A stretch of 64,000 bases of DNA, from the NCBI RefSeq assembly GCF_001612725.1, contig NZ_BDAZ01000012.1, forward strand, positions 62,001 through 126,000, read 5' to 3'. This DNA comes from Nocardia anaemiae NBRC 100462 (lineage in GTDB: Bacteria; Actinomycetota; Actinomycetes; Mycobacteriales; Mycobacteriaceae). A program made the translations under genes and the position numbers. Shown here one piece after another: positions 43,300-52,499 of this stretch (positions within the stretch are counted from its first letter, which is position 1; each line of letters starts with the position of its first letter). The notes below the pieces were generated by a model that saw only the letters and a list, made by a program, of their open reading frames with translations, made no database searches and was not told the DNA's origin.

Positions 43300-44370
43300 G
43301 TGACAATCAACACCGGTACAGACGAAGCGGTCGCAACGGACGAAGAACTCGACGCCGCAGCGCATGCCGCGGCGATGGTCGGTCATCACTACCGCGTCGA
43401 CGACTACTACGAGGTCGGCCGCGAGAAGGTGCGCGAATACGCCCGCGCCGTGCAGGACTACCATCCCGTGCACTGGGATGAAGACGCCGCGCAGGAGTAC
43501 GGCTACGACAGCCTGCTCGCCCCGCTCACCTTCATCTCCCTGGTCGGAATTCTGGCCCAGCGCAAACTCTTCGAGCAGATCGTCACCGGCTACGACCTGA
43601 GCCAGATCATGCAGACCGATCAGATCCTGGAATTCCACCGGCCCATCAAGGTCGGCGACCAGCTGGTCTGCGATGTCTACCTGCACTCGTTCCGGCAGGC
43701 CTTCGGCGGCGACATCATCGTCACCAAGAACATCGTCACCGCGCAGAACGAGGTGGTGCTCACCACCTACACCACGCTGATCGGGCGCAGCGGCGGCGAT
43801 ATCGATCCGAACCTGCAGGGCGCGGTCCGCAATGTGCTCATGCACGGTATCGGCGAGGACGCTCCGAGCCACCATCCGCGCACCCCGGACGCCGCCGGTG
43901 CGTCCACGGTGCCGGTGGCCGCGGCGCCCGCGATCACGCCGAGCAAGCACGCGCTCGAGTTCGCGGATATCGCCGTCGGCGACGAGCTGCCCGCGCGCAC
44001 CGTCCGGCTGACCCGCGGCGATCTGGTGAACTACGCCGGTGTCTCCGGCGACGCGAATCCGATCCACTGGAGTGACGAGGTCGTCAAGCTGGTCGGTCTG
44101 GACAATGTGGTCGCGCACGGCATGCTCACCATGGGCCTCGGCGGCGGGTTCGTCACCTCCTGGCTCGGCGATCCCGGTGCGGTCAAGGAGTACAACGTCC
44201 GCTTCACCAGTCCGGTCTACGTCGGCTCCGAGGAGCCTGCGGAGGTCGAGTTCACGGGTAAGGTGAAGTCGGTGGATCCGGAGACCCGGACCGCGGTCGT
44301 CGCCATTGTGGCGAAGTCGGCGGGAAGGAAGATCTTCGGACGCGCCACCGCGACGGTCCAACTGGCCTGA
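43300..44370 (+). CDS. fused (3R)-hydroxyacyl-ACP dehydratase HadA/HadB
   Basis: A 356-residue protein joining two hot-dog domains. Residues about 20-165 resemble HadA (Y-H-P-V-H-W-D-E-D-A-A-Q-E-Y, L-A-P-L-T-F) and 220-355 resemble HadB (S-G-D-A-N-P-I-H-W-S-D-E with the catalytic Asp/His). A Pro/Ala linker (about 190-215) joins them. The enzyme dehydrates the FAS-II intermediate that elongates mycolate chains. The order rpmG-had-tRNA-Trp-secE matches mycobacteria, but there had is three genes (hadA, B, C) and no hadC is seen here. GTG 43300 is used. Confidence 0.9.
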   Translation: MTINTGTDEAVATDEELDAAAHAAAMVGHHYRVDDYYEVGREKVREYARAVQDYHPVHWDEDAAQEYGYDSLLAPLTFISLVGILAQRKLFEQIVTGYDLSQIMQTDQILEFHRPIKVGDQLVCDVYLHSFRQAFGGDIIVTKNIVTAQNEVVLTTYTTLIGRSGGDIDPNLQGAVRNVLMHGIGEDAPSHHPRTPDAAGASTVPVAAAPAITPSKHALEFADIAVGDELPARTVRLTRGDLVNYAGVSGDANPIHWSDEVVKLVGLDNVVAHGMLTMGLGGGFVTSWLGDPGAVKEYNVRFTSPVYVGSEEPAEVEFTGKVKSVDPETRTAVVAIVAKSAGRKIFGRATATVQLA

Positions 44371-44389
44371 CCTGGTCGAGCGACCCTGA

Positions 44390-44420
44390 TTGGCATATGC
44401 CGCAGGCGGTAACGTACACT
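44390..44420 (+). promoter_or_regulatory. candidate promoter for tRNA-Trp/secE
   Basis: TTGGCA (44390-44395), 19 bp, TACACT (44415-44420) lie 180 nt before tRNA-Trp. The spacing is slightly long. The rest of 44421-44601 has no gene. Confidence 0.35.
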
Positions 44421-44601
44421 CAGATTTCTGGGGTCACCAGCCGCTGCGCGCTGCTCTGCAAGGGCTGGTTCCAGGTGAGTCCGCAAGGATTCGCCGACGG
44501 GGCCGGCAACTGCCGGAGTGGCGCGCGTGTTGTGTGACACCAGATAGCAGTACGACAACTGAACACAGAACAGTGGTTGGACAGCTGGATCGTCCAACCG
44601 A

Positions 44602-44674
<73 letters not shown>

Positions 44675-44703
44675 CCCTGGATGCCAGCGACGAAAGGATC
44701 GAC

Positions 44704-44784
44704 GTGAGCGAGCGTAGCGAGCGAGCCATTGGCACAGCGCGCATCGCGCACGGCGGCGCCGAGCGAAGCGAGGTGACGGCGTGA
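44704..44784 (+). repeat. dispersed start-proximal repeat, best-preserved copy, upstream of secE
   Basis: GTG 44704 opens a 26-codon ORF (V-S-E-R-S-E-R-A-I-G-T-A-R-I then A-H-G-G-A-E-R-S-E-V-T-A). AAAGGA lies five bases before the GTG. The unit ends GAGGTG (44770-44775), five bases, GTG 44781, which is the secE start; the ORF's TGA overlaps it (GTGA). This copy is taken as the reference for the family in this window. Confidence 0.65.
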
Positions 44785-45164
44785 GCGACGAGCGGGATAA
44801 TCGCCGCGGCGCGCATGCCGAGGACGACGACACCGCCGCGGTGGCTCGGCCGAGCGGTAAGCGGTCCGCGCGGCGCAGTCGCAATGCCGATTCGGGCTCG
44901 ATCGCCACGATCGATCGGCCCACGTTGGGCAAGGCAGCCAAGAAAACCGATCGGGCCGAGCGCAAAAAGACGGGTAACCCGTTCAAGCGTTTGATCAAGT
45001 TCCTGCGCGAAGTAGTCGCGGAACTGCGCAAGGTGATCTGGCCCAACCGGAAGCAGATGGTCACCTATACGAGCGTTGTTCTGGTGTTCGTGATCTTCAT
45101 GGTCGCGTTCATCAGCGGGTTGGATCTGGCGTTCATCAAGGGTGTCAACTGGCTGTTCGGCTAG
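44781..45164 (+). CDS. secE: preprotein translocase subunit SecE
   Basis: A 127-residue protein with a long charged, Arg/Asp-rich cytoplasmic N terminus and one C-terminal membrane helix (about 93-115: V-L-V-F-V-I-F-M-V-A-F). The conserved F-L-R-E-V-V-A-E-L-R-K-V-I-W-P region precedes it. It is the small essential subunit of the SecYEG channel. GTG 44781 overlaps the stop of the repeat ORF. It is cotranscribed with nusG. Confidence 0.95.
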   Translation: MSDERDNRRGAHAEDDDTAAVARPSGKRSARRSRNADSGSIATIDRPTLGKAAKKTDRAERKKTGNPFKRLIKFLREVVAELRKVIWPNRKQMVTYTSVVLVFVIFMVAFISGLDLAFIKGVNWLFG

Positions 45165-46052
<888 letters not shown>

Positions 46053-46160
46053 TTCCGCGGTTTCGGCTCCGGCCGGGATCGCGGGATGAATCGGCCCGGC
46101 GCACGGGTTGATTCACCAGGCTTGCAAAGAGCAAGGACACCAAAACCCTAGGAAAGAAAG

Positions 46161-46595
46161 ATGCCCCCCAAGAAGAAGAAGCTCGCCGGGATCATCAAGC
46201 TTCAGATCCAGGCCGGCCAGGCGAACCCGGCCCCTCCGGTCGGCCCCGCGCTCGGTCAGCACGGCGTCAACATCATGGAGTTCTGCAAGGCGTACAACGC
46301 CGCGACCGAGTCGCAGCGTGGCAACGTCATTCCGGTCGAGATCTCGGTGTACGAGGACCGGTCCTTCGACTTCAAGCTGAAGACCCCGCCCGCCGCCAAG
46401 CTGCTGCTCAAGGCCGCCGGTGTGCAGAAGGGCTCGGCCGAGCCGCACAAGACCAAGGTCGCGAAGGTCACCATGGACCAGGTCCGGGAGATCGCCAAGA
46501 CCAAGCAGGAAGATCTGAACGCCAAGGACATCGACCAGGCGGCCAAGATCATCGCGGGCACCGCACGTTCGATGGGCATCACCGTCGAGGCGTGA
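46161..46595 (+). CDS. rplK: 50S ribosomal protein L11
   Basis: A 144-residue protein with the L11 features: [12 protein letters not shown] near the start, the [14 protein letters not shown] flexible hinge/thiostrepton region, and K-T-P-P-A-A-K-L-L. It binds the GTPase centre of 23S rRNA. It is 108 nt downstream of nusG and directly before rplA; AGGAAAGAAAG precedes the ATG. Confidence 0.97.
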   Translation: MPPKKKKLAGIIKLQIQAGQANPAPPVGPALGQHGVNIMEFCKAYNAATESQRGNVIPVEISVYEDRSFDFKLKTPPAAKLLLKAAGVQKGSAEPHKTKVAKVTMDQVREIAKTKQEDLNAKDIDQAAKIIAGTARSMGITVEA

Positions 46596-46672
46596 GCCGC
46601 GGCTCGCAATCCCGGTGGGAGGGTCGGCCAGACCCGATAACCACTTCTGAACCACATTAAGGACAGACAATC

Positions 46673-47386
46673 ATGGCAAAACGAAGCAAGGCGTATCTCG
46701 CCGCGGCCGAGAAGGTCGATCGCACTCAGCTCTACTCCCCGCTGGCCGCCGCGCGTCTGGCGAAGGAGACCGCCACCACCAAGACCGACGCGACCGTCGA
46801 GGTCGCCGTTCGTCTCGGTGTGGATCCCCGCAAGGCCGACCAGATGGTCCGCGGCACGGTCAACCTGCCGCACGGCACCGGTAAGACCGCCCGCGTCATC
46901 GTGTTCGCGGCCGGTGAGAAGGCCGCCGAGGCCGAGGCCGCCGGTGCGGACGCCGTCGGCGCCGAGGATCTGATCGAGCGGATCCAGGGCGGCTGGCTGG
47001 ACTTCGACGCCGCGATCGCCACCCCGGACCAGATGGCCAAGGTCGGCCGGATCGCGCGTGTCCTCGGCCCTCGCGGCCTGATGCCGAACCCGAAGACGGG
47101 CACGGTCACCAACGATGTGACCAAGGCCGTCAACGACATCAAGGGCGGCAAGATCAACTTCCGCGTCGACAAGCAGGCCAACCTGCACTTCGTCATCGGT
47201 AAGGCGTCCTTCGACGATGCCAAGCTGGTGGAGAACTACGGCGCCGCGCTGGACGAGATCCTGCGTGCCAAGCCGTCGACCGCGAAGGGCCGCTACGTCA
47301 AGAAGGTGACGGTTTCGACGAACACCGGACCGGGCATCCCGGTGGACCCGAACCGCACCCGCAACCTCCTCGAAGAGGATGCGTAA
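46673..47386 (+). CDS. rplA: 50S ribosomal protein L1
   Basis: A 237-residue L1: K-R-S-K-A-Y near the start, [22 protein letters not shown], and the M-P-N-P-K-T-G-T-V loop near 140. It forms the L1 stalk and usually represses the rplKA operon by binding its mRNA; no leader match was identified with confidence. A hairpin terminator follows 39 nt downstream. Confidence 0.97.
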   Translation: MAKRSKAYLAAAEKVDRTQLYSPLAAARLAKETATTKTDATVEVAVRLGVDPRKADQMVRGTVNLPHGTGKTARVIVFAAGEKAAEAEAAGADAVGAEDLIERIQGGWLDFDAAIATPDQMAKVGRIARVLGPRGLMPNPKTGTVTNDVTKAVNDIKGGKINFRVDKQANLHFVIGKASFDDAKLVENYGAALDEILRAKPSTAKGRYVKKVTVSTNTGPGIPVDPNRTRNLLEEDA

Positions 47387-47425
47387 GTAGCACGCCAGCT
47401 CCTCGGAAGCTGAACACTGCAGGGG

Positions 47426-47460
47426 CGGGAACGCGAATCGCGTTCCCGTCCTTTGTGCTT
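47426..47460 (+). terminator. terminator after rplA
   Basis: CGGGAACGCGA (47426-47436) pairs with TCGCGTTCCCG (47438-47448), an 11-bp near-perfect dyad, followed by TCCTTTGTGCTTTT. It ends the secE-nusG-rplKA transcript. Confidence 0.75.
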
Positions 47461-47552
47461 TTCGGACCGGATCATGCGCACTGGGAACTGCTGACATCGA
47501 TTCCGAAAGTTCGCGCCGGACTATTCGACTTGTCGCCGACGTTGCCCCTCAG

Positions 47553-48086
47553 GTGACCGCTGTTCTGCTCATCTCCGGAAGCACTCGCGGTGCTTCGACC
47601 AATACCGCCGCATTGCGCACCGTGGCGGCGATCGCGCCGGAGGGTATCGAAACCTTCTGGTACGAGGGGCTTGCCGAACTCCCCGCCTTCAATCCGGACG
47701 ACGACGGGACCGCCCACCCCTCGGTTCACGCACTGCGCGAACACCTTTCCCGCGCCGACGCCGTCCTGCTCTGCACTCCCGAATATGCGGGCACCCTTCC
47801 CGGCAGCTTCAAGAACCTGCTCGATTGGACCGTCGGCACCGCCGACCTCTATGAAAAGCCGACCGCCTTCCTCAATGTCGCCGCTCAGGGCCGCGGGGAG
47901 GGTGCGGCCGCGACCCTGACAACGGTTCTGGGTTACGTCGGCGCGGTGGTCGACCCGGCGAACTGCCCCCGCCTACCCGTTGCACGCGATGCCGTAGACA
48001 CCAACGGCCTGGTCACTACCCCCGAATTCCGCACCGGCGCACTGGCAGCCCTCACCCTTCTGGCCCGCCAGGCCGCGCACGTCTGA
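47553..48086 (+). CDS. NADPH-dependent FMN reductase-like protein
   Basis: A 177-residue flavodoxin-fold protein: the FMN-binding S-G-S-T-R-G-A-S-T-N near 8-17, P-E-Y-A-G-T-L-P-G-S-F-K-N near 76-88 and a closing helix. Members reduce FMN or quinones. It lies between two ribosomal operons and has no functional link to them. GTG 47553 is used. A short hairpin follows before the convergent MFS gene. Confidence 0.87.
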   Translation: MTAVLLISGSTRGASTNTAALRTVAAIAPEGIETFWYEGLAELPAFNPDDDGTAHPSVHALREHLSRADAVLLCTPEYAGTLPGSFKNLLDWTVGTADLYEKPTAFLNVAAQGRGEGAAATLTTVLGYVGAVVDPANCPRLPVARDAVDTNGLVTTPEFRTGALAALTLLARQAAHV

Positions 48087-48105
48087 CCGCCGACGAGGCG
48101 AGTAA

Positions 48106-48140
48106 AAGGGTGGCTGCCGGAGCACATCCGAACCACCCTT
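48106..48140. terminator. possible bidirectional hairpin
   Basis: AAGGGTGG (48106-48113) and CCACCCTT (48133-48140) are perfect but separated by a 19-nt loop, between two convergent genes. Confidence 0.45.
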
Positions 48141-48151
48141 CGACTCGACGG

Positions 48152-49750
48152 TCAGTCGGACTTGCGCCAGCCGAGGAGGATGGACTCACCCTCCTGTGCG
48201 CCCCAGGGGAGGAAGATGGCGACGATGAGGGCGCACACTACTACGGCGCCTGCGGCGACCAGTGATGCCGCGTGGGAGCCCTGTAGTGCTGCGGTTTTCA
48301 TTGCGATGATGAGGTTTTCGCGCTGACTCTCGAAGAATGGCGCCAGCGGACGCTTGCGCATTTCGAGCACGCTGAGCGGACTTGCCTTCACCAGGCCCTT
48401 CTCGTTATCGCTCATCAGCCCCTTCGGCACCGCATCGATGCGTGCGCCGATGCGAGTCGTGTAGTACGAGGCCACAATCGAGCCGAGTACCGCGACGCCG
48501 AGGGTGCCGCCGATCTCGCGGGTGGTGTCGTTGACCGCCGACCCGGAGCCTGCTTCGTTCAGCGGCAGTGACGACATGATCGATTCGGTGGCCGGACCCT
48601 GCACGATGGCCAGGCCGAGCGCCATCGACACCATGGAGGGCAGCACGCCGATGACATAACTGCTGTCCACCGTGACCTGCCCGCCGAGATACAGCCCGAG
48701 CCCGGTGAGCAACAGCCCGAATACGATCACCGGCGTGGTGCCGATGCGGGTCGCCATGAGCGTCGCGATCGGTGCGCCGATCGCCACCGAGAACGCGAAT
48801 GGCAATGAGGCGATACCGAATTCGAGCGGCGTGTACTCCCGTACCCCTTGAAAGTACTGAGTAATAAGGAACAGGAATCCGAACATCGAGAAGTAGCCGA
48901 CGGCAATCGCCAAGGCGGGCATGGAGAATCGGCGATTGCGGAACAGTCGCATATCGAGAATCGGTGCACTGGTACGCAATTCCCAGGTGATGAAGGCCGC
49001 GAGCAGTGCGGCGCCGAGTGCGCCGACACCAAGTGTGGTGGTGGAAAGCCAGCCGTAGCGCGGCGCTTCGATAATGGCCCACACCAGCGCGGTGATGCCG
49101 ATGACCGACAGCCCGATGCCCGGCAGATCGAGTCGCCCCACCTGGGCGGATCGCGATTCTGGCACCCAGATCAGGGTGGCGGCCAAGGCGATGACCGCCA
49201 CCGGCACATTGATCCAGAAGACCGAATGCCAGGAAAAGTGTTCCAGCAGCCAGCCGCCCGAGATCGGGCCGATCGCGATGGCGAATCCCGCCATGGCCGT
49301 CCATGCTGCGATTGCCAGTGCGCGCTCGCGCTTATCGGTGAAGATATTGATGATCAATGCCAAGGTCGCGGGGAAGACGGCCGCGGCGAAGATGCCCATG
49401 GCGGCGCGGGCGGCGATGACACTGCCCATGGATTCCGACAGCGCACCGCCGATCGACATGACGGCCACGCCGACCAGGCCGAGCATCATCACGCGGCGGC
49501 GTCCGTAGCGGTCGCCGAGATTGCCGAAGGCCAGCAACAATCCGGCGAAGGTCAGGGTGTATGCATCGACGACCCATTGCAGGCCGCTGACGCCGGTGGC
49601 CAATTCCACTCCGATGGAGGGCAGGGCCACATTCACGATGGTGTTGTCGAGGACGACCAGCAGCTCCGCCAGACAGATGACGGCAAGAGCGAGGAAGCGC
49701 CTGGTGCGTCGTTCCAGCAACATCGGTGGATCGACTATGGAGGTTGCCAT
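48152..49750 (-). CDS. MFS drug exporter, DHA2 (14-TM) family
   Basis: A 532-residue polytopic protein with 14 predicted hydrophobic segments. Motifs: L-D-N-T-I-V-N-V-A-L-P near 32-42 (DHA2 motif D1), G-D-R-Y-G-R-R-R near 80-87 (motif A), and a proline/glycine-rich antiporter-type helix near 160-175. Members export lipophilic drugs and dyes. ATG 49750 is used. A perfect 11-bp dyad 14 nt upstream may be a repressor site; no regulator gene is adjacent. Confidence 0.9.
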   Translation of the reverse strand: MATSIVDPPMLLERRTRRFLALAVICLAELLVVLDNTIVNVALPSIGVELATGVSGLQWVVDAYTLTFAGLLLAFGNLGDRYGRRRVMMLGLVGVAVMSIGGALSESMGSVIAARAAMGIFAAAVFPATLALIINIFTDKRERALAIAAWTAMAGFAIAIGPISGGWLLEHFSWHSVFWINVPVAVIALAATLIWVPESRSAQVGRLDLPGIGLSVIGITALVWAIIEAPRYGWLSTTTLGVGALGAALLAAFITWELRTSAPILDMRLFRNRRFSMPALAIAVGYFSMFGFLFLITQYFQGVREYTPLEFGIASLPFAFSVAIGAPIATLMATRIGTTPVIVFGLLLTGLGLYLGGQVTVDSSYVIGVLPSMVSMALGLAIVQGPATESIMSSLPLNEAGSGSAVNDTTREIGGTLGVAVLGSIVASYYTTRIGARIDAVPKGLMSDNEKGLVKASPLSVLEMRKRPLAPFFESQRENLIIAMKTAALQGSHAASLVAAGAVVVCALIVAIFLPWGAQEGESILLGWRKSD

Positions 49751-49764
49751 AGTTCAGTAGTCAA

Positions 49765-49775
49765 ACAGTAACTGT
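49765..49775. promoter_or_regulatory. palindrome ACAGT-A-ACTGT before the MFS gene
   Basis: A perfect 11-bp dyad 14 nt upstream of the MFS start, in the style of TetR or MarR operators. The region from 49776 to 49881 has no gene. Confidence 0.45.
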
Positions 49776-49881
49776 CACTCTTGGTAACACCTTATGGCGG
49801 CGACGTCCGACACATCTGAGGTCCAATTGTGAGTCGCGCCACAACAATTCAGGCGCGAAAGGGTTCCCGTTCAGGACCGTT

Positions 49882-49911
49882 TTGGCAGATGAGGGTGGGC
49901 TCGGCTACGCT
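49882..49911 (+). promoter_or_regulatory. candidate rplJ promoter
   Basis: TTGGCA (49882-49887), 18 bp, TACGCT (49906-49911). It would give an rplJ leader of roughly 260 nt. Confidence 0.5.
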
Positions 49912-49919
49912 GGACCGAA

Positions 49920-50180
49920 GTAATCGACGAGTTCGATGACTACCCAATCCGTTCTACCGAAGACCGTTGGTCGCCGCGCCCATTCGGGTGTGGTCGAAGG
50001 TCCGGCATCGAGCCGGCGGCCCACGCAGGGAGGACCGAGGCTGGGAATTGACCCGGGTTATATCTGGGTCGATCACCTACTGCGCCCCGGAACGTTCTGC
50101 GTTCGGGGCGTTTGCTTTATCGCTGGCCCCTGGTACTCGGCAGTTCGAATACGAACCGACATCCAGAGAGGAGGCGAAGT
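49920..50180 (+). promoter_or_regulatory. rplJ leader with attenuator-like hairpin
   Basis: No gene lies here. GACCC (50051) and GGGTC (50066) can pair, and CGCCCCG (50083-50089) + AACG pairs with CGTT + CGGGGCG (50100-50110), one G bulged, followed by TTTGCTTT. This looks like an intrinsic terminator inside the leader, as expected of autogenous control by L10. The match to the known L10 leader family was not tested. AGAGGAGGCGAAGT precedes the ATG. Confidence 0.55.
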
Positions 50181-50720
50181 ATGGCAAAACCCGAGAAGGT
50201 CACCGCGGTCGAAGAGATCACGGAGCAGTTCAAGAGCTCGTCGGCCACCGTCATCACGGAATACCGTGGTCTGTCGGTCGGTAAGCTCACCGATCTGCGT
50301 CGCGCGCTCGGCGAAGGCGCTACCTACTCCGTCGCCAAGAACACCCTGGTCAAGCGGGCGGCCGCGGAAGCGGGCGTCGTTGGCCTTGACGACTTGTTCG
50401 TCGGACCCACCGCCATCGCCTTCATCAAGGGCGAGCCGGTCGACGCGGCGAAGGCCATCAAGACCTTCGCCAAGGAGAACAAGGCGCTCATCATCAAGGG
50501 CGGGTACATGGACGGCGCCGCGCTGTCCGTTGCCGAGGTCGAGAAGATCGCCGACCTGGAGTCCCGCGAGGTGCTGCTGGCCAAACTGGCCGGCGCGATG
50601 AAGGGCAACCTGGCGAAGGCAGCCGGACTGTTCAACGCTCCCGCTTCGCAGGTGGCCCGCCTGGCCGCCGCGCTGCAGGAGAAGAAGCAGGCCGAAGAGG
50701 GCGGCTCGGCCGCCGAGTAA
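50181..50720 (+). CDS. rplJ: 50S ribosomal protein L10
   Basis: A 179-residue L10: [10 protein letters not shown] near the start, Y-R-G-L-S-V-G-K-L near 37, S-V-A-K-N-T-L-V-K near 62-70, and a C-terminal Ala/Lys helix that holds the L7/L12 dimers. It anchors the L12 stalk and normally represses its own mRNA. ATG 50181 is used. rplL follows 68 nt on. Confidence 0.97.
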   Translation: MAKPEKVTAVEEITEQFKSSSATVITEYRGLSVGKLTDLRRALGEGATYSVAKNTLVKRAAAEAGVVGLDDLFVGPTAIAFIKGEPVDAAKAIKTFAKENKALIIKGGYMDGAALSVAEVEKIADLESREVLLAKLAGAMKGNLAKAAGLFNAPASQVARLAAALQEKKQAEEGGSAAE

Positions 50721-50788
50721 ACACCCCATCCGGGTGACTCGCGTGCGGCTCGCCCACATAGACAATCAACTACCGAAAGGAAACAACA

Positions 50789-51169
50789 ATGGCCAACGTT
50801 GACGAACTGCTCGAGACCTTCGGCAACATGACCCTGCTCGAGCTGTCGGACTTCGTCAAGAAGTTCGAGGAGAAGTTCGAGGTCACCGCGGCTGCTCCGG
50901 TCGCCGTCGCCGCCGTCGGTGGCGCTGCCGCTCCGGCCGAGGCCGCCGAGGAGCAGGACGAGTTCGATGTCATCCTCGAGGGTGCGGGCGACAAGAAGAT
51001 CCAGGTCATCAAGGTGGTCCGTGAGATCGTCTCGGGCCTGGGCCTGAAGGAAGCCAAGGACCTCGTCGAGAGCGCCCCGAAGCCGATCCTGGAGAAGGTT
51101 GCCAAGGAGGCCGCCGAGGCTGCCAAGGCGAAGCTGGAAGAGGCCGGCGCCAAGGTCTCGGTCAAGTAA
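50789..51169 (+). CDS. rplL: 50S ribosomal protein L7/L12
   Basis: A 126-residue stalk protein: N-terminal dimer helix ([13 protein letters not shown]), an Ala/Pro/Glu-rich hinge (about 35-55), and the C-terminal factor-binding domain ([25 protein letters not shown]). Recruits GTPase factors. A strong terminator follows at 51189. Confidence 0.97.
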   Translation: MANVDELLETFGNMTLLELSDFVKKFEEKFEVTAAAPVAVAAVGGAAAPAEAAEEQDEFDVILEGAGDKKIQVIKVVREIVSGLGLKEAKDLVESAPKPILEKVAKEAAEAAKAKLEEAGAKVSVK

Positions 51170-51188
51170 TTCGCGAGTAACTCGCCGG

Positions 51189-51220
51189 AACGGGCGGTCC
51201 CCATTGGGGGCCGCCCGTTT
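51189..51220 (+). terminator. strong intrinsic terminator after rplL
   Basis: AACGGGCGG (51189-51197) and CCCC (51199-51202) pair with GGGG (51206-51209) and CCGCCCGTT (51211-51219), a 13-bp stem with a 3-nt loop and closing T residues. Confidence 0.85.
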
Positions 51221-51293
51221 GCATTCTCGCGACGCGTGCGACGGTATTGCGATTATTGCGAGTGATCCGGGGTTACTCTTCGGTCAGGTTAGG

Positions 51294-51350
51294 GTGTGCC
51301 GCGTCATGCTGATGGGATACAGTGACCGCACCCACTGTGACGCGACACAC
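51294..51350. promoter_or_regulatory. nested inverted repeats upstream of mceG
   Basis: GTGTGCCGCGTCA (51294-51306) is mirrored by TGACGCGACACAC (51338-51350) with one mismatch. Inside it ACAGTG (51319-51324) and CACTGT (51333-51338) form a second dyad. They lie 60 nt before the mceG start, between it and the rplL terminator. Either a repressor site or an mRNA hairpin is possible. Confidence 0.5.
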
Positions 51351-51411
51351 CGTGATACCGAATAGCGCGGTTCGCCGGTGGGTGGCTCGCTGAGAATTTG
51401 TGGAGGTTGGC

Positions 51412-52488
51412 GTGGGCGTCGAGGTCAGGACCGAGGGTGTTACCAAATCCTTCGGTTCACAGCGTATTTGGCAGGATGTCTCTCTGACGCTGCCCTCGGG
51501 TGAGGTCAGCGCGCTGCTCGGCCCCTCGGGTACCGGTAAATCCGTCTTTCTGAAGTCGCTGATCGGTCTGCTGCGTCCGGAGCGCGGTTCGATCTTCATC
51601 GACGGCACCGATATCACCACCTGTTCCAATAAGGAGCTCTACGAAATCCGCAAGCTGTTCGGTGTGCTGTTCCAGGACGGCGCGCTGTTCGGCTCGATGA
51701 ACCTGTTCGACAACGTGGCGTTCCCGTTGCGCGAGCACACCAAGAAGTCCGAGTCCGACATCAAGAAGATCGTGATGGAGAAGCTCGAGCTGACCGGTCT
51801 GCTCGGTGCGGAGGGCAAGCTGCCCGGTGAGATCTCCGGTGGTATGCGCAAGCGCGCCGGTCTGGCCCGGGCGCTGGTGCTGGATCCGCAGATCATCCTC
51901 GTCGACGAGCCCGACTCCGGTCTGGACCCGGTCCGCACCTCCTACCTGTCGCAGCTGTTGATCGACATCAACGCCCAGATCGACGCGACGATCCTGATCG
52001 TGACCCACAACATCAACCTGGCCCGCACGGTGCCCGACAACATCGGCATGCTGTTCCGTCGCTCGCTGGTGATGTTCGGTCCGCGTGAGGTGCTGCTGAC
52101 CTCGGAGGAGCCGGTGGTCAAGCAGTTCCTCAACGGTCGCATGATCGGTCCGATCGGTATGTCGGAGGAGAAGGACGAGGCGCAGATGGCGCGCGAGCAG
52201 GCCCTCGTCGACGCCGGGCACCATCACGGTGGCGCGGAAGAGGTCGAGGGCATCATTCCGCAGATGCGGGCCACTCCGGGTATGCCGGTGCGCCAGGCCG
52301 TGATTCGCCGTCAGGCGCGCGTCCGCGAAATCATGCACACCCTGCCGCATGCGGCCCAGGTGGCTATTCGTGAGTCACTTGCGGAGAGCGACGACACGCA
52401 GGTGATGGCGTACCAGAATGGGGACCTGGGCGGATATCAGGGTGGGTCATTCGACACTACCGTGCGCCACAACACAACTAACGGGTAA
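51412..52488 (+). CDS. mceG: Mce-associated ABC ATPase MceG (Mkl)
   Basis: A 358-residue ATPase that powers Mce lipid importers. Walker A is G-P-S-G-T-G-K-S near 37-44; signature I-S-G-G-M-R-K-R near 143, Walker B I-I-L-V-D-E-P-D near 162, and a long C-terminal part (about 230-358) special to MceG. M. tuberculosis Mkl (Rv0655) has the same context near rplJL and serves all mce loci there. GTG 51412, with GGAGG five nt upstream, is preferred over GTG 51400. Here a full mce operon follows. Confidence 0.93.
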   Translation: MGVEVRTEGVTKSFGSQRIWQDVSLTLPSGEVSALLGPSGTGKSVFLKSLIGLLRPERGSIFIDGTDITTCSNKELYEIRKLFGVLFQDGALFGSMNLFDNVAFPLREHTKKSESDIKKIVMEKLELTGLLGAEGKLPGEISGGMRKRAGLARALVLDPQIILVDEPDSGLDPVRTSYLSQLLIDINAQIDATILIVTHNINLARTVPDNIGMLFRRSLVMFGPREVLLTSEEPVVKQFLNGRMIGPIGMSEEKDEAQMAREQALVDAGHHHGGAEEVEGIIPQMRATPGMPVRQAVIRRQARVREIMHTLPHAAQVAIRESLAESDDTQVMAYQNGDLGGYQGGSFDTTVRHNTTNG

Positions 52489-52499
52489 CATCTGCGATC

